From the NCBI RefSeq assembly GCF_002261335.1, contig NZ_NEVL01000003.1, forward strand, positions 186,001 through 250,000: a stretch of DNA of 64,000 bases, in the 5' to 3' direction. Within the stretch, counting starts at the first letter, position 1, and every line of letters begins with the position of its first letter. The notes beneath the pieces are model-generated. The model made no database searches and was not told where the DNA came from. It saw only the letters and a program-made list of their open reading frames with translations. The position numbers were made by a program, and so were the translations under genes. Below, piece after piece: positions 51,707-59,692 of this stretch. Source of the DNA: Bordetella genomosp. 1 (lineage in GTDB: Bacteria; Pseudomonadota; Gammaproteobacteria; Burkholderiales; Burkholderiaceae_B).

Positions 51707-54700
51707 TCAGGCCGTGGCGCGCACGGCGGTGTCCTTGCGTTCTTCTTCGAGCCAGTCGATGCGCGCCATCTTGCGCACGATCACGAACTCGTCGCGGTTG
51801 GAGCCGACGGTGCCGTAGTAATTCAGGCCGTACGACAGGTGCGCATAGCCGCCGATCATGTGGGTGGGCTTGAGCACGATGCGCGTGACCGAGTTGTGGA
51901 TGCCGCCGCGCGCGCCGGTGATCTCGGAGCCGGGCATGTTCACGATCTTTTCCTGCGCGTGGTACATCATGGTCATGCCCTCGGGCACGCGCTGGCTCAC
52001 CACCGCGCGCGCCACCAGCGCGCCGTTCACGTTGAAGGCCTCGATCCAGTCGTTGTCGACGATGCCGGCGCGGGCCGCGTCTTTCTCGGAGATCCAGACG
52101 CAGGGACCGCCGCGCGACAGCGACAGCATGATGAGGTTGTCGGTGTAGGTGGAGTGGATGCCCCACTTCTGGTGCGGCGTGATGAAGTTGAGCACCACCG
52201 TCTTGTTGCCGTTGTCGCGCTTGCCCTCCAGCGGCTGCACCGACTTGGTGTCGACGGGCGGGCGATACACCACCAGGCCTTCGCCGAAGGCGCGCATCCA
52301 GGGGTGATCCTGGTAGAGCTGCTGGCGGCCGGTGAGGGTGCGCCACGGAATCAGCTCGTGCACATTGGTGTAGCCCGCGTTGTAGCTGACCTTGTCGGAC
52401 TCCAGGCCCGACCAGGTCGGCGAGGACAGGATCTTGCGCGGCTGCGCCTGCAGGTCGCGGAAGCGGATCTTCTCGTGCTCGCGCGGCAGCGCCAGGTGCT
52501 CGTGGTCGCGCCCGGTCACCTGCGACAGCGCGCGCCAGGCCTTGACCGCGACGGCGCCGTTGGTCTCGGGCGCGAGCGCCAGGATGGTTTCGGCCGCATC
52601 GATGTCGGTGTCGATGCGCGGCCGGCCCTGCGAGACGCCGGCCTCGTCGACCGCGTAGTTGAGCGCGGCCAGCAGCTCGACTTCGCTCTCGGCCTGCCAG
52701 TTGATGCCCTTGCCGCCCACGCCCAGCTTGCTGGTCAGGGGGCCGAGCGAGGTGAACTGCCGGTGCAGGTCGGCGTAGCGGCGTTCGACCACGGTGATCG
52801 AGGGCGCGGTCTTGCCGGGGATGAACTCGGTTTCGCCGCGCTTCCAGTCGCGCACGTCGTGCGGGCTGCCCAGCTCGCCCGGGGTGTCGTGCTGCAGCGG
52901 CGTGAGCACCACGTCGTGCGCCACCGGCAGCTCGGTCTCGGCCAGGCGCGAGAAGGCCTTGGCGAAGCCCTTGTAGATCTCCCAGTCGCTGCGCGATTCC
53001 CACACCGGGTCCACCGCGGTGGAGAACGGGTGGATGAAGGGGTGCATGTCGGAGGTGTTGAGGTCGTTCTTCTCGTACCAGGTGGCGGTGGGCAGCACCA
53101 CGTCGGAGTAGACGCAGGTGGTGGACATGCGGAAGTCCAGCGTCACCAGCAGGTCGAGCTTGCCGCGCGGCGCCTCGTCGTGCCAGGCCACCTCGGACGG
53201 CTTTTCGCCGCCGAACTCGCCCAGGTCGGCGCCCTGCACGCCGTGGTCGGTGCCGAGCAGGTGCTTGAGGAAGTATTCATGGCCCTTGCCCGACGAACCC
53301 AGCAGATTGGAGCGCCACACGAACATGTTGCGCGGATGGTTGTTGGGATGGTCGGGGTCTTCGCAGGCGAACTTGAGCCGGCCGCTCTTGATGCCTTCGG
53401 TCACGAAGGCGACCGGGTCCTGGCCGCTGGCCTGGGCCGCGCGCACCACTTCCAGCGGGTTGTCGTGCAGCTGCGGCGCCGACGGCAGCCAGCCCATGCG
53501 CTCGGCGCGCACGTTGTAGTCGATCATGGTGCCGCCGAACTCGGCCGGGTCGGCCAGCGGCGACAGGATCTCGCCCACGTCCAGCGTTTCGTAGCGCCAC
53601 TGGTCGGTGTGGGCATAGAAGAACGAGGTGCCGTTCATGTGGCGCGGCGGGCGGTTCCAGTCCAGGCCGAAGGCCAGCGTGGTCCAGCCGGTCTGCGGCC
53701 GCAGCTTTTCCTGGCCCACGTAGTGGCACCAGCCGCCGCCCGACTGGCCGACACAGCCGCACATGACCACCAGGTTGATGATGCCGCGATAGGCCATGTC
53801 CATGTGATACCAGTGATTCAGGCCGGCCCCCAGGATGATCATGGACTTGCCCTGGGTCTTGTCGGCGTTGGCGGCGAACTGGCGCGCCACGGTGATCACG
53901 TCCTCGCGCTTGACGCCGGTGATGCGCTCCTGCCAGGCGGGCGTGTAGGGCACGTCGTCGTCGTAGGAGGTGGCGACGTTGGCGCCGCCCAGGCCGCGGT
54001 CCAGGCCGTAGTTGGCCATCAGCAGGTCATAGACCGTGACCACCAGGGCCTCGCCCTCGCGCGTGGCGATGCGGCGCGCCGCCATGTTGCGCAGCTGGAT
54101 CTCGTCGTGGTCGGTGCCCTGGAAGTAGTCGTGCTGGCGCGCGCCGAAGTAGGGGAACGCGACCGGCACCACGTCGGTGTGCGCGCCCACCAGGCTCAGG
54201 CGCAGGTCGATGTCCTCGCCCGCGCCGTCCTTGCTTTCGAGGTTCCATTTGCCCAGGTCGCCGCCTTCCTTCTGGCCCCAGCGAAAGCCCGCCGAGCCGC
54301 GCGGCACGACCAGCGTGTCACGCGCTTCGTCGAAGGCCACCGGCTTCCAGTCGGGGTTGTTGTCCTGGCCGAGATTGCCGTCGAAGTCGCCGGCACGCAG
54401 CATGCGCTCGGGCACCCAGCGGCCGTCCTGCTGCACCAGCCGCACCAGGAAGGGCATGTCGGAGTAGCGCTTGACGTAGTCGCGGAAGTAGGCGCTCGTG
54501 CCTTCGAGGTGGAACTCCTTGAGCACCACGTGGCCCATCGCGAGCGCCAGGGCCGCGTCGGTGCCTTGCTTGGGGTGCAGCCAGATGTCGCCGAACTTCG
54601 CGCCTTCGGCGTAGTCGGGGAAGATCGACACGATCTTGGCGCCGCGGTAGCGCGCCTCGACCATGAAGTGGGCATCGGGCGTGCGCGTCTGCGGCACGTT

Positions 54701-55462
54701 CGAGCCCCACATCATGATGTAGCTGGAGTTGAACCAGTCGGCCGACTCGGCCACGTCGGTCTGTTCGCCCCAGGTCTGCGGGCTGGAGGGGGGCAGGTCG
54801 CAGTACCAGTCGTAGAAGCTCAGCAGCGTGCCGCCGAGCAGCGACAGGTAGCGGCTGCCCGCCGCGAACGACACCATCGACATGGCCGGGATCGGCGAGA
54901 AGCCGATGATGCGGTCGGGGCCGTAGTGCTTGGCCGTGTAGAGGTTGGCGGCGGCCACCAGCTCATTGACCTCGTCCCAGGTGGCGCGCACGAAGCCGCC
55001 CATGCCGCGCACCGACTTGTACTGGGCCGACAGCTCGGGCCGGGTGCAGATGTGGCGCCAGGCCTGCACGGGTTCCATGGTCTTGCGCGCCTCGCGCCAG
55101 AGCCGGGCCAGCCGGCCGCGCAGCATCGGATACTTGATCCGGTTGGCGCTGTACAGGTACCAGGAATACGACGCGCCGCGCGAACAGCCGCGCGGCTCGT
55201 GGTTGGGCATGTCGGGCCGGGTGCGCGGGTAGTCGGTCTGCTGCGTCTCCCAGGTCACGATCCCGCCCTTGACGTAGATCTTCCAGGAGCACGAACCGGT
55301 GCAGTTCACGCCGTGCGTGGAGCGCACGATCTTGTCGTGCTGCCAGCGATCGCGGTAGGCCGCCTCCCAGCTGCGGTCTTCGCGCGTGGTGCTGCCGTGG
55401 CCGTCGGCGAAGGATTCGCGGGGCCGCGTGAAATACTTGAGGCGCTCTAGGAAGAAACTCAT
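51707..55462 (-). CDS. narG: respiratory nitrate reductase alpha subunit NarG
   Basis: 1251 aa, full length. NarG holds the Mo-bis-MGD active site that reduces nitrate to nitrite at the cytoplasmic face. The FS0 cluster ligands are in THGVNCTGSCSWKIYVKGG and EPRGCSRGASY. The Mo ligand Asp lies in YDWYCDLPPSSPQTWGEQTD. The N-terminus MSFFLERLKYFTRPRESFAD is standard, so I start at the ATG at 55460-55462; a GTG two codons earlier overlaps the AGGAG ribosome site. It is the first gene of narGHJI-isomerase-narK. No narXL or fnr gene lies nearby. Confidence 0.97.
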   Translation of the reverse strand: MSFFLERLKYFTRPRESFADGHGSTTREDRSWEAAYRDRWQHDKIVRSTHGVNCTGSCSWKIYVKGGIVTWETQQTDYPRTRPDMPNHEPRGCSRGASYSWYLYSANRIKYPMLRGRLARLWREARKTMEPVQAWRHICTRPELSAQYKSVRGMGGFVRATWDEVNELVAAANLYTAKHYGPDRIIGFSPIPAMSMVSFAAGSRYLSLLGGTLLSFYDWYCDLPPSSPQTWGEQTDVAESADWFNSSYIMMWGSNVPQTRTPDAHFMVEARYRGAKIVSIFPDYAEGAKFGDIWLHPKQGTDAALALAMGHVVLKEFHLEGTSAYFRDYVKRYSDMPFLVRLVQQDGRWVPERMLRAGDFDGNLGQDNNPDWKPVAFDEARDTLVVPRGSAGFRWGQKEGGDLGKWNLESKDGAGEDIDLRLSLVGAHTDVVPVAFPYFGARQHDYFQGTDHDEIQLRNMAARRIATREGEALVVTVYDLLMANYGLDRGLGGANVATSYDDDVPYTPAWQERITGVKREDVITVARQFAANADKTQGKSMIILGAGLNHWYHMDMAYRGIINLVVMCGCVGQSGGGWCHYVGQEKLRPQTGWTTLAFGLDWNRPPRHMNGTSFFYAHTDQWRYETLDVGEILSPLADPAEFGGTMIDYNVRAERMGWLPSAPQLHDNPLEVVRAAQASGQDPVAFVTEGIKSGRLKFACEDPDHPNNHPRNMFVWRSNLLGSSGKGHEYFLKHLLGTDHGVQGADLGEFGGEKPSEVAWHDEAPRGKLDLLVTLDFRMSTTCVYSDVVLPTATWYEKNDLNTSDMHPFIHPFSTAVDPVWESRSDWEIYKGFAKAFSRLAETELPVAHDVVLTPLQHDTPGELGSPHDVRDWKRGETEFIPGKTAPSITVVERRYADLHRQFTSLGPLTSKLGVGGKGINWQAESEVELLAALNYAVDEAGVSQGRPRIDTDIDAAETILALAPETNGAVAVKAWRALSQVTGRDHEHLALPREHEKIRFRDLQAQPRKILSSPTWSGLESDKVSYNAGYTNVHELIPWRTLTGRQQLYQDHPWMRAFGEGLVVYRPPVDTKSVQPLEGKRDNGNKTVVLNFITPHQKWGIHSTYTDNLIMLSLSRGGPCVWISEKDAARAGIVDNDWIEAFNVNGALVARAVVSQRVPEGMTMMYHAQEKIVNMPGSEITGARGGIHNSVTRIVLKPTHMIGGYAHLSYGLNYYGTVGSNRDEFVIVRKMARIDWLEEERKDTAVRATA

Positions 55463-55766
55463 GACCACTCCTGCATGTGTGGTGGCGTGACGCCACGCCC
55501 GCGCGGCGCGCGAGCCGGGGCCAGGCGGGGCGCACGGGCGTGGGAGGACGCCGCGGCGCGGGCCGCTCAGGCGAGGGAATCGGGGAGACGAAGGGACGGC
55601 ACGGAGCGCGTCTGGGAGGCGCCGGCGCGGGGCGCCAGGGCGGGGGACGCGGCGAACTCGCTTCGCCGCTGACTACAGTAAGGAATCACGAACACCATTC
55701 TTGCCTCCGGGGGAGGGGTTGGCGAGAACCTGGCACCGTAAAGCGCGTTCACGATAACTGCGACAA

Positions 55767-55780
55767 AAGATCATCGTCAA
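55767..55780 (-). promoter_or_regulatory. weak FNR-like box upstream of narG
   Basis: On the minus strand TTGAC-GATG-ATCTT matches 7 of the 10 specified FNR positions and lies about 305-318 bp upstream of narG. It would imply a long 5' leader. It is offered only because nar operons are generally FNR-controlled. Confidence 0.25.
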
Positions 55781-55971
55781 TCTGTGAACATCTTCCGGCC
55801 TTGCTCAGGCAGCTTGCCGCTCCTGCGTGAACATTGTGCAAGGGAATGGGCGCGGAAAACTCGCAGGGGGACGATATGTCGTGCCACGACTTGATATAGC
55901 GCAAGCGCCCCGGCAAAAGCGAGGCGGATGGCGGGGCCAGCGCTCCGCCCGGTGTTGCGAGGGGGAGACAG

Positions 55972-56115
55972 GCGTGCGCAACGGCGTGCGCAGCGGCATG
56001 CGCAGCGGCATGCGCAGTGGCGTGCGCTGCGGTGGGTTCCAGCGCATGCGCATTGGCATGCGCAGCGGTGGGTTCTACCGCGCGCGCAGCAGCAAGCGCT
56101 GCGGTGGCTGACGCA
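55972..56115. repeat. array of twelve 12-bp units in exact phase
   Basis: Units start every 12 bases from 55972. Five are GC(G/A)TGCGCAGCG-like, then GTGGGTTCCAGC, then two more GCATGCGC units, then GTGGGTTCTACC, then three diverged GC-rich units. The GTGGGTTC variant recurs exactly 36 bp apart, so there is a higher-order pattern. The core ATGCGCAT/GCATGCGC is itself palindromic. Spacers are absent, so this is not CRISPR. It could be a protein-binding array or a decaying minisatellite. Confidence 0.75.
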
Positions 56116-56200
56116 GCGCGCGCCGCGACGGGGAGAAGGGCGCGCGGCGGGACCCGCGCGCGGAAGCGGGGCGGGCGCCGGGTGGGCGCGCGCCACGGAG

Positions 56201-56239
56201 GCTGTCGCGAATCCCCCATGCGAGCGGGTTCGCGACAGC
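56201..56239 (-). terminator. strong hairpin downstream of the peptide-binding protein gene
   Basis: An 11-bp perfect stem GCTGTCGCGAA/TTCGCGACAGC with a 17-base loop that can add a further CCC/GGG pairing. It lies about 55 bp past the stop on the minus strand and would end the hyuA-hyuB-binding protein transcript before the nar promoter. Confidence 0.5.
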
Positions 56240-56250
56240 GCCTTGCCTTG

Positions 56251-56284
56251 GGGCCGCCGCGTCCGGCGGCGCGGGCGGCGGCCC
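56251..56284 (-). terminator. second hairpin after the peptide-binding protein gene
   Basis: GGGCCGCCGC/GCGGCGGCCC, a 10-bp perfect all-GC stem with a 14-base loop, nine bases past the stop. It stands in tandem with the hairpin at 56201-56239. There is no T-tract. Confidence 0.4.
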
Positions 56285-56292
56285 GGCGGGCC

Positions 56293-57930
56293 TCAGCGGC
56301 CGGCCGGATCCAGGTAGACGTCGGCCAGGTTGGATTCCACCCCGTCGGCCGTCAGCGAGTGGTCGTGCACGCGCTGGTTGGCGATGGTGATGAACTCCGG
56401 CTGGTACAGGTTCAGGTCGGGAACCTCGCGCGCCACGATCTGCTGGAACTCGCGGAACAGCTCGACGCGGCGCTTGGGATCGTTCTCGACCGCGGCGCCC
56501 TCGAGCAGCGCGTCCACCTTGGGGTTGCTGTAGTGGGTGCCGTTGGAGAACGGCACGCCCTTGATGAAGTTCTTCGACCAGTACAGCCGCTGCACGCCCA
56601 CCGTCGGGTCGAACAGATTGCTCGCGCCGTTGGTGGTGAAGGCGAAGTCACGGTCGGTGTACACGCGCTTGATGAAGGACGAGGCATCCTGGGCCCTCAC
56701 GTTCACCGTGATGCCCACGCGCGCCAGCGTGGTGCGCAGGTAGTCGGCCAGGCGCGGGCCGTCGGCGCCGATCGGATTGAAGTCGAGCGGCACGGTGAAG
56801 CGCACGTTGTTGGCGCCGCGCGGGTAGCCCGCCTCGTCGAGCAGCGCGTTGGCGCGCTTCAGGTCGTAGGGGTAGGGCGTGGGCGCGGGGTCGTTGTACT
56901 GCTTCAGGCCCGGGGCGATGGGCGAGTAGGCGACCTGGCCGACGCCGTAGTTCACCACCTTCAGGATCACGTTGCGGTCGATGGCGTGCGCCACGGCCTG
57001 GCGCACCTTTTCGTTCTTGAAGTACGGATTGTCGAGGTTGAACTCGAGCCGCGTCACGTTGAACGAGTAGCTGTTGCCGCGGGTCTCGAAGCGCAGCGTG
57101 GGCACCTTGCGCAGGCGCTCCAGGTCGGCCAGCGGCACGGGCGTGCGGTAGCCCAGGTCCACCGTGCCGGTCTCGAAGGCGATCGCGGCGGCGGCCGGGT
57201 CGGCCACCACCCGCACGATCAGGCGGTCGATGTAGGGCTTGGGCTTGTCCCAGTAGTCGGGATTGCGTTCGTACACGATGTGGCTGCCGCGCACCCATTC
57301 CTTGAACTTGAACGGGCCGGTGCCGACTGGCGCCGAGGTGGCCGGGTTGGTGAGCGGATCGGTGCCGTCGTAGAGGTGCTTGGGCACGATCGGCGTCTCG
57401 GTGGCGACGAAGGCACGGATCAGATAGGGCGCCGGCTTGGACAGGCGCAGCACCACGGTGTGGTCATCGGGCGTGTCGATCGCGGTGACGTTGGCGAAGG
57501 TGTTGCGTCCGCGCGGATGGATCTTCTTGAGCAGCTCGATCGAGTACTTCACGTCGGCCGCGGTGAACGGCTTGCCGTCGTGCCATTCCACGCCCTGGCG
57601 CAGCGTGAAGGTATAGACCGTGCCGTCCGGGCTGACCTGCCAGGCGGTGGCCAGCTGCGGCTCGGGGTTGAGGTCGTAGTCGTATTTGAGCAGGCCTTCG
57701 GTGACCTTGGCGCTCACGCTCAGGATGGGCGTGGCGACGTTGCCCACGGTCACCAGGGCGGTCGGCTCGGAGGGCAGCAACAGCGTGAGCGTGCCGCCGC
57801 GCTGGCCGCCGCGCTGGCCGCCCGGTTTCTCGGTGGCGGCCTGCGCGAACGCGGCGCCGGGCAGGGCCAGCGGCGTGGCCAGGGCGGCCGCGAGGGCGGC
57901 CTGAAGCAGGGTACGGCGGGTCAGTGTCAT
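56293..57930 (-). CDS. peptide/opine ABC transporter binding protein (family 5)
   Basis: 545 aa. The N-terminus MTLTRRTLLQAALAAALATP is a Tat-like twin-Arg signal followed by a hydrophobic stretch ending AFAQA. A small GGQRGGQRGG repeat precedes the mature domain. Family 5 (DppA/GsiB/OppA-type) hallmarks: TYTFTLRQGVEWHDGKPFTA-like YTFTLRQGVEWHDGKPFTAA near residue 105, VGTGPFKFKEWVRGS, and QAVAHAIDRNVILKVVNYGV. No permease or ATPase genes adjoin it; the double ATPase and permeases at 33929-37601 lack a binding protein, so they may be partners. It follows hyuB by 34 bp in what looks like one operon. Confidence 0.92.
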   Translation of the reverse strand: MTLTRRTLLQAALAAALATPLALPGAAFAQAATEKPGGQRGGQRGGTLTLLLPSEPTALVTVGNVATPILSVSAKVTEGLLKYDYDLNPEPQLATAWQVSPDGTVYTFTLRQGVEWHDGKPFTAADVKYSIELLKKIHPRGRNTFANVTAIDTPDDHTVVLRLSKPAPYLIRAFVATETPIVPKHLYDGTDPLTNPATSAPVGTGPFKFKEWVRGSHIVYERNPDYWDKPKPYIDRLIVRVVADPAAAAIAFETGTVDLGYRTPVPLADLERLRKVPTLRFETRGNSYSFNVTRLEFNLDNPYFKNEKVRQAVAHAIDRNVILKVVNYGVGQVAYSPIAPGLKQYNDPAPTPYPYDLKRANALLDEAGYPRGANNVRFTVPLDFNPIGADGPRLADYLRTTLARVGITVNVRAQDASSFIKRVYTDRDFAFTTNGASNLFDPTVGVQRLYWSKNFIKGVPFSNGTHYSNPKVDALLEGAAVENDPKRRVELFREFQQIVAREVPDLNLYQPEFITIANQRVHDHSLTADGVESNLADVYLDPAGR

Positions 57931-57964
57931 GGTGCGTCTTGCGAAAGAGGAAAGAAGGGGGAAA

Positions 57965-59692
57965 TCAGGGCGTGCCGTAGACCGCTGCGGCCTGGGCGGC
58001 GCTCACCAGGCCGAGCGCGAGGTCGGCGTCCAGATGCGCGCGGTCGCGCCGGGCGGGGTCGCCCAGGCCGCCACCGCCCGGCGTGTTCACCACCAGCGAG
58101 TCGCCGGCCGGAATCAGCTGGCGGCCCTTGGACTTGAGCGGCGTGCCCGAACCCAGCGCCAGCTGGCCGGGCGCGCCGTCGTGGCCGCCGAGCGCGCCCC
58201 GCGCGGGGTGGATCACGCGGTCGAACGCCGCCGCCAGAATCATGGCCGCGTCGGGGTCGGCGTGGCGCACCACGATGGTCTGGCCCAGGCCGCCGCGGCG
58301 CGCGCCGGGGCCGCCCGAGTCGGCCCGGTATTCCTTGCGTTCGAACAGCAGCGGATTGGCCGCCTCCAGGATCTCGATCGAGACATTGCGCACGCCGCTC
58401 GGATAGGAGGTCACGGACAGGCCGTCCTTGCCGGGCCGGGCACCGGTGCCGCCGGTCGAGAAGCTGACCGCGTTGAAGCGCTTGCCGTGGATCAGCGCAT
58501 GGTTCTGCTCGGCGCTCGCGCCGGCGATCGGCTCGCCGCCCACCAGGTGCAGATTCCAGAGCGAGGAGCTGCCCTCGGCCGGCACCTGGTCGGCGCGGGC
58601 CTGGCGCAGCGCGCCGAACACCACGTCCGGCAGCATCTGGCCGATGATGTGGCGCGCCGTCACGGCGGCCGGGAAGCGCGCGTTCAGGATCGAGCCCTCG
58701 GGGGCGCTGACCTGCACCACCGACAGCGAGCCGGCGTTGTTGGGCACGTCGGCGCCGATCAGGCAGCGCACGCCGAACGAGGTGTAGGCGTCGGTATAGG
58801 CCTTGACCACGTTGATGCCGCGCGCCACCTGCGGCGAGGTGCCGTCGAAGTCCACCAGGATGCGGCCGGGCTCGACCGTGACGCGGGCCACCAGCTCGAT
58901 CGGCGCGTCGTAGCCGTCGATGGTGAGGCGGTTGGTCCAGCTGCCCTGCGGCCAGGCGGCGATGGCGTGCAGCATGGCCAGGCGCGACTGCTCGATGATA
59001 GTGTTGCCGAGCGCGGTCAGGTCGTCGAGCCGGAACTCGCGCATCAGGTCCTTCAGGCGCCGTCCGCCCACCTCGTTGCAGGCCACCAGGGCATAGAGGT
59101 CGCCCTCGACCTGCTCGGGTTCGCGCACGTTGGCGCGGATGATGGCGCGCACGCCCGGATCCACCTGGTGCGCGTGGAAGAACTTCACGATCGGCAGGAA
59201 CAGACCTTCGTGATAGACCTCCAGGCCGTCGGCGCTGCTGCCGATCCCGCCGATGTCGATCACGTGCAGCGTGGAGGCGAACAGCGCCACCAGCCTGCCG
59301 TCGTGGAACACCGGCGTGACCATGGTCATGTCGAACAGGTGGCCGGTGCCTTTCCAGGGATCGTTGGTGAGCAGCACGTCGCCGTCGTGCAGCGTCTCGA
59401 GCGGAAATTCCCGCAGGAAATGCCTGACCGACTCGGCCATGGCGTTGACGTGGCCGGGCGTGCCGGTGACGGCCTGGGCGATCATGCGCCCGTCGGGCAG
59501 GAACACGCCGGCCGACAGGTCGCCGGCCTCGCGGGTGGCGGTGCCGAAGGCCGAGCGGATCAGCACCTGTGCCTGTTCCTCGACCACCGACAGCAGGCGG
59601 TTCCAGGCGAGCTGGTGGCGGATGCGCGAGAGCGCGGAAGCGGCGCGGGCCTGATTGGCCTGCGCGCCGGCGGACTGAGCGGGAGCGGTCAT
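57965..59692 (-). CDS. hydantoinase B/5-oxoprolinase family protein
   Basis: 575 aa. HyuB-type subunit, which with HyuA hydrolyses 5-membered cyclic amides (5-oxoproline, hydantoins) using ATP. Clear blocks are RLLSVVEEQAQVLIRSAFGT near the start, VLLTNDPWKGTGHLFDMTMV (metal-binding region), ANVREPEQVEGDLYALVACN and NTPGGGGLGDPARRDRAHLD at the C-terminus. It overlaps hyuA by four bases (ATGA). The true substrate is not readable; 5-oxoproline would fit a glutathione-degrading context. Confidence 0.92.
   Translation of the reverse strand: MTAPAQSAGAQANQARAASALSRIRHQLAWNRLLSVVEEQAQVLIRSAFGTATREAGDLSAGVFLPDGRMIAQAVTGTPGHVNAMAESVRHFLREFPLETLHDGDVLLTNDPWKGTGHLFDMTMVTPVFHDGRLVALFASTLHVIDIGGIGSSADGLEVYHEGLFLPIVKFFHAHQVDPGVRAIIRANVREPEQVEGDLYALVACNEVGGRRLKDLMREFRLDDLTALGNTIIEQSRLAMLHAIAAWPQGSWTNRLTIDGYDAPIELVARVTVEPGRILVDFDGTSPQVARGINVVKAYTDAYTSFGVRCLIGADVPNNAGSLSVVQVSAPEGSILNARFPAAVTARHIIGQMLPDVVFGALRQARADQVPAEGSSSLWNLHLVGGEPIAGASAEQNHALIHGKRFNAVSFSTGGTGARPGKDGLSVTSYPSGVRNVSIEILEAANPLLFERKEYRADSGGPGARRGGLGQTIVVRHADPDAAMILAAAFDRVIHPARGALGGHDGAPGQLALGSGTPLKSKGRQLIPAGDSLVVNTPGGGGLGDPARRDRAHLDADLALGLVSAAQAAAVYGTP

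Larger units (their letters stand above)
55463..56292. other. 830 bp between narG and the peptide-binding protein: promoter, repeat array, hairpins
   Basis: No gene is supported; open frames here mostly reflect the 12-bp repeat, which stays open in several frames. From the narG side: a G-rich leader (to about 55680), an AT-richer promoter-like part (55680-55905), the 12-bp array (55972-56115), then two hairpins (56201-56284) just past the stop of the binding-protein gene. Within the promoter part two FNR-like boxes are possible: TTGAC-N4-ATCTT on the minus strand (complement 55767-55780) and TTGAT-N4-CGCAA at 55891-55904. Each matches the TTGAT-N4-ATCAA consensus only in part. Confidence 0.6.

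Noticed and set aside
51695-55450. 1251-residue plus-strand open frame opposite narG
   Set aside because: NarG homology on the minus strand is decisive; this frame is its mirror.
55972-56115. Possible CRISPR array
   Set aside because: Units are 12 bp, directly abutting and without unique spacers; no cas genes in the window.
55749-56219. 156-residue minus-strand frame with AHATAHAAAHAAAHA repeats
   Set aside because: The repeat is a by-product of a 12-bp DNA array that stays open in several frames; no ribosome site and no coding-like composition outside it.
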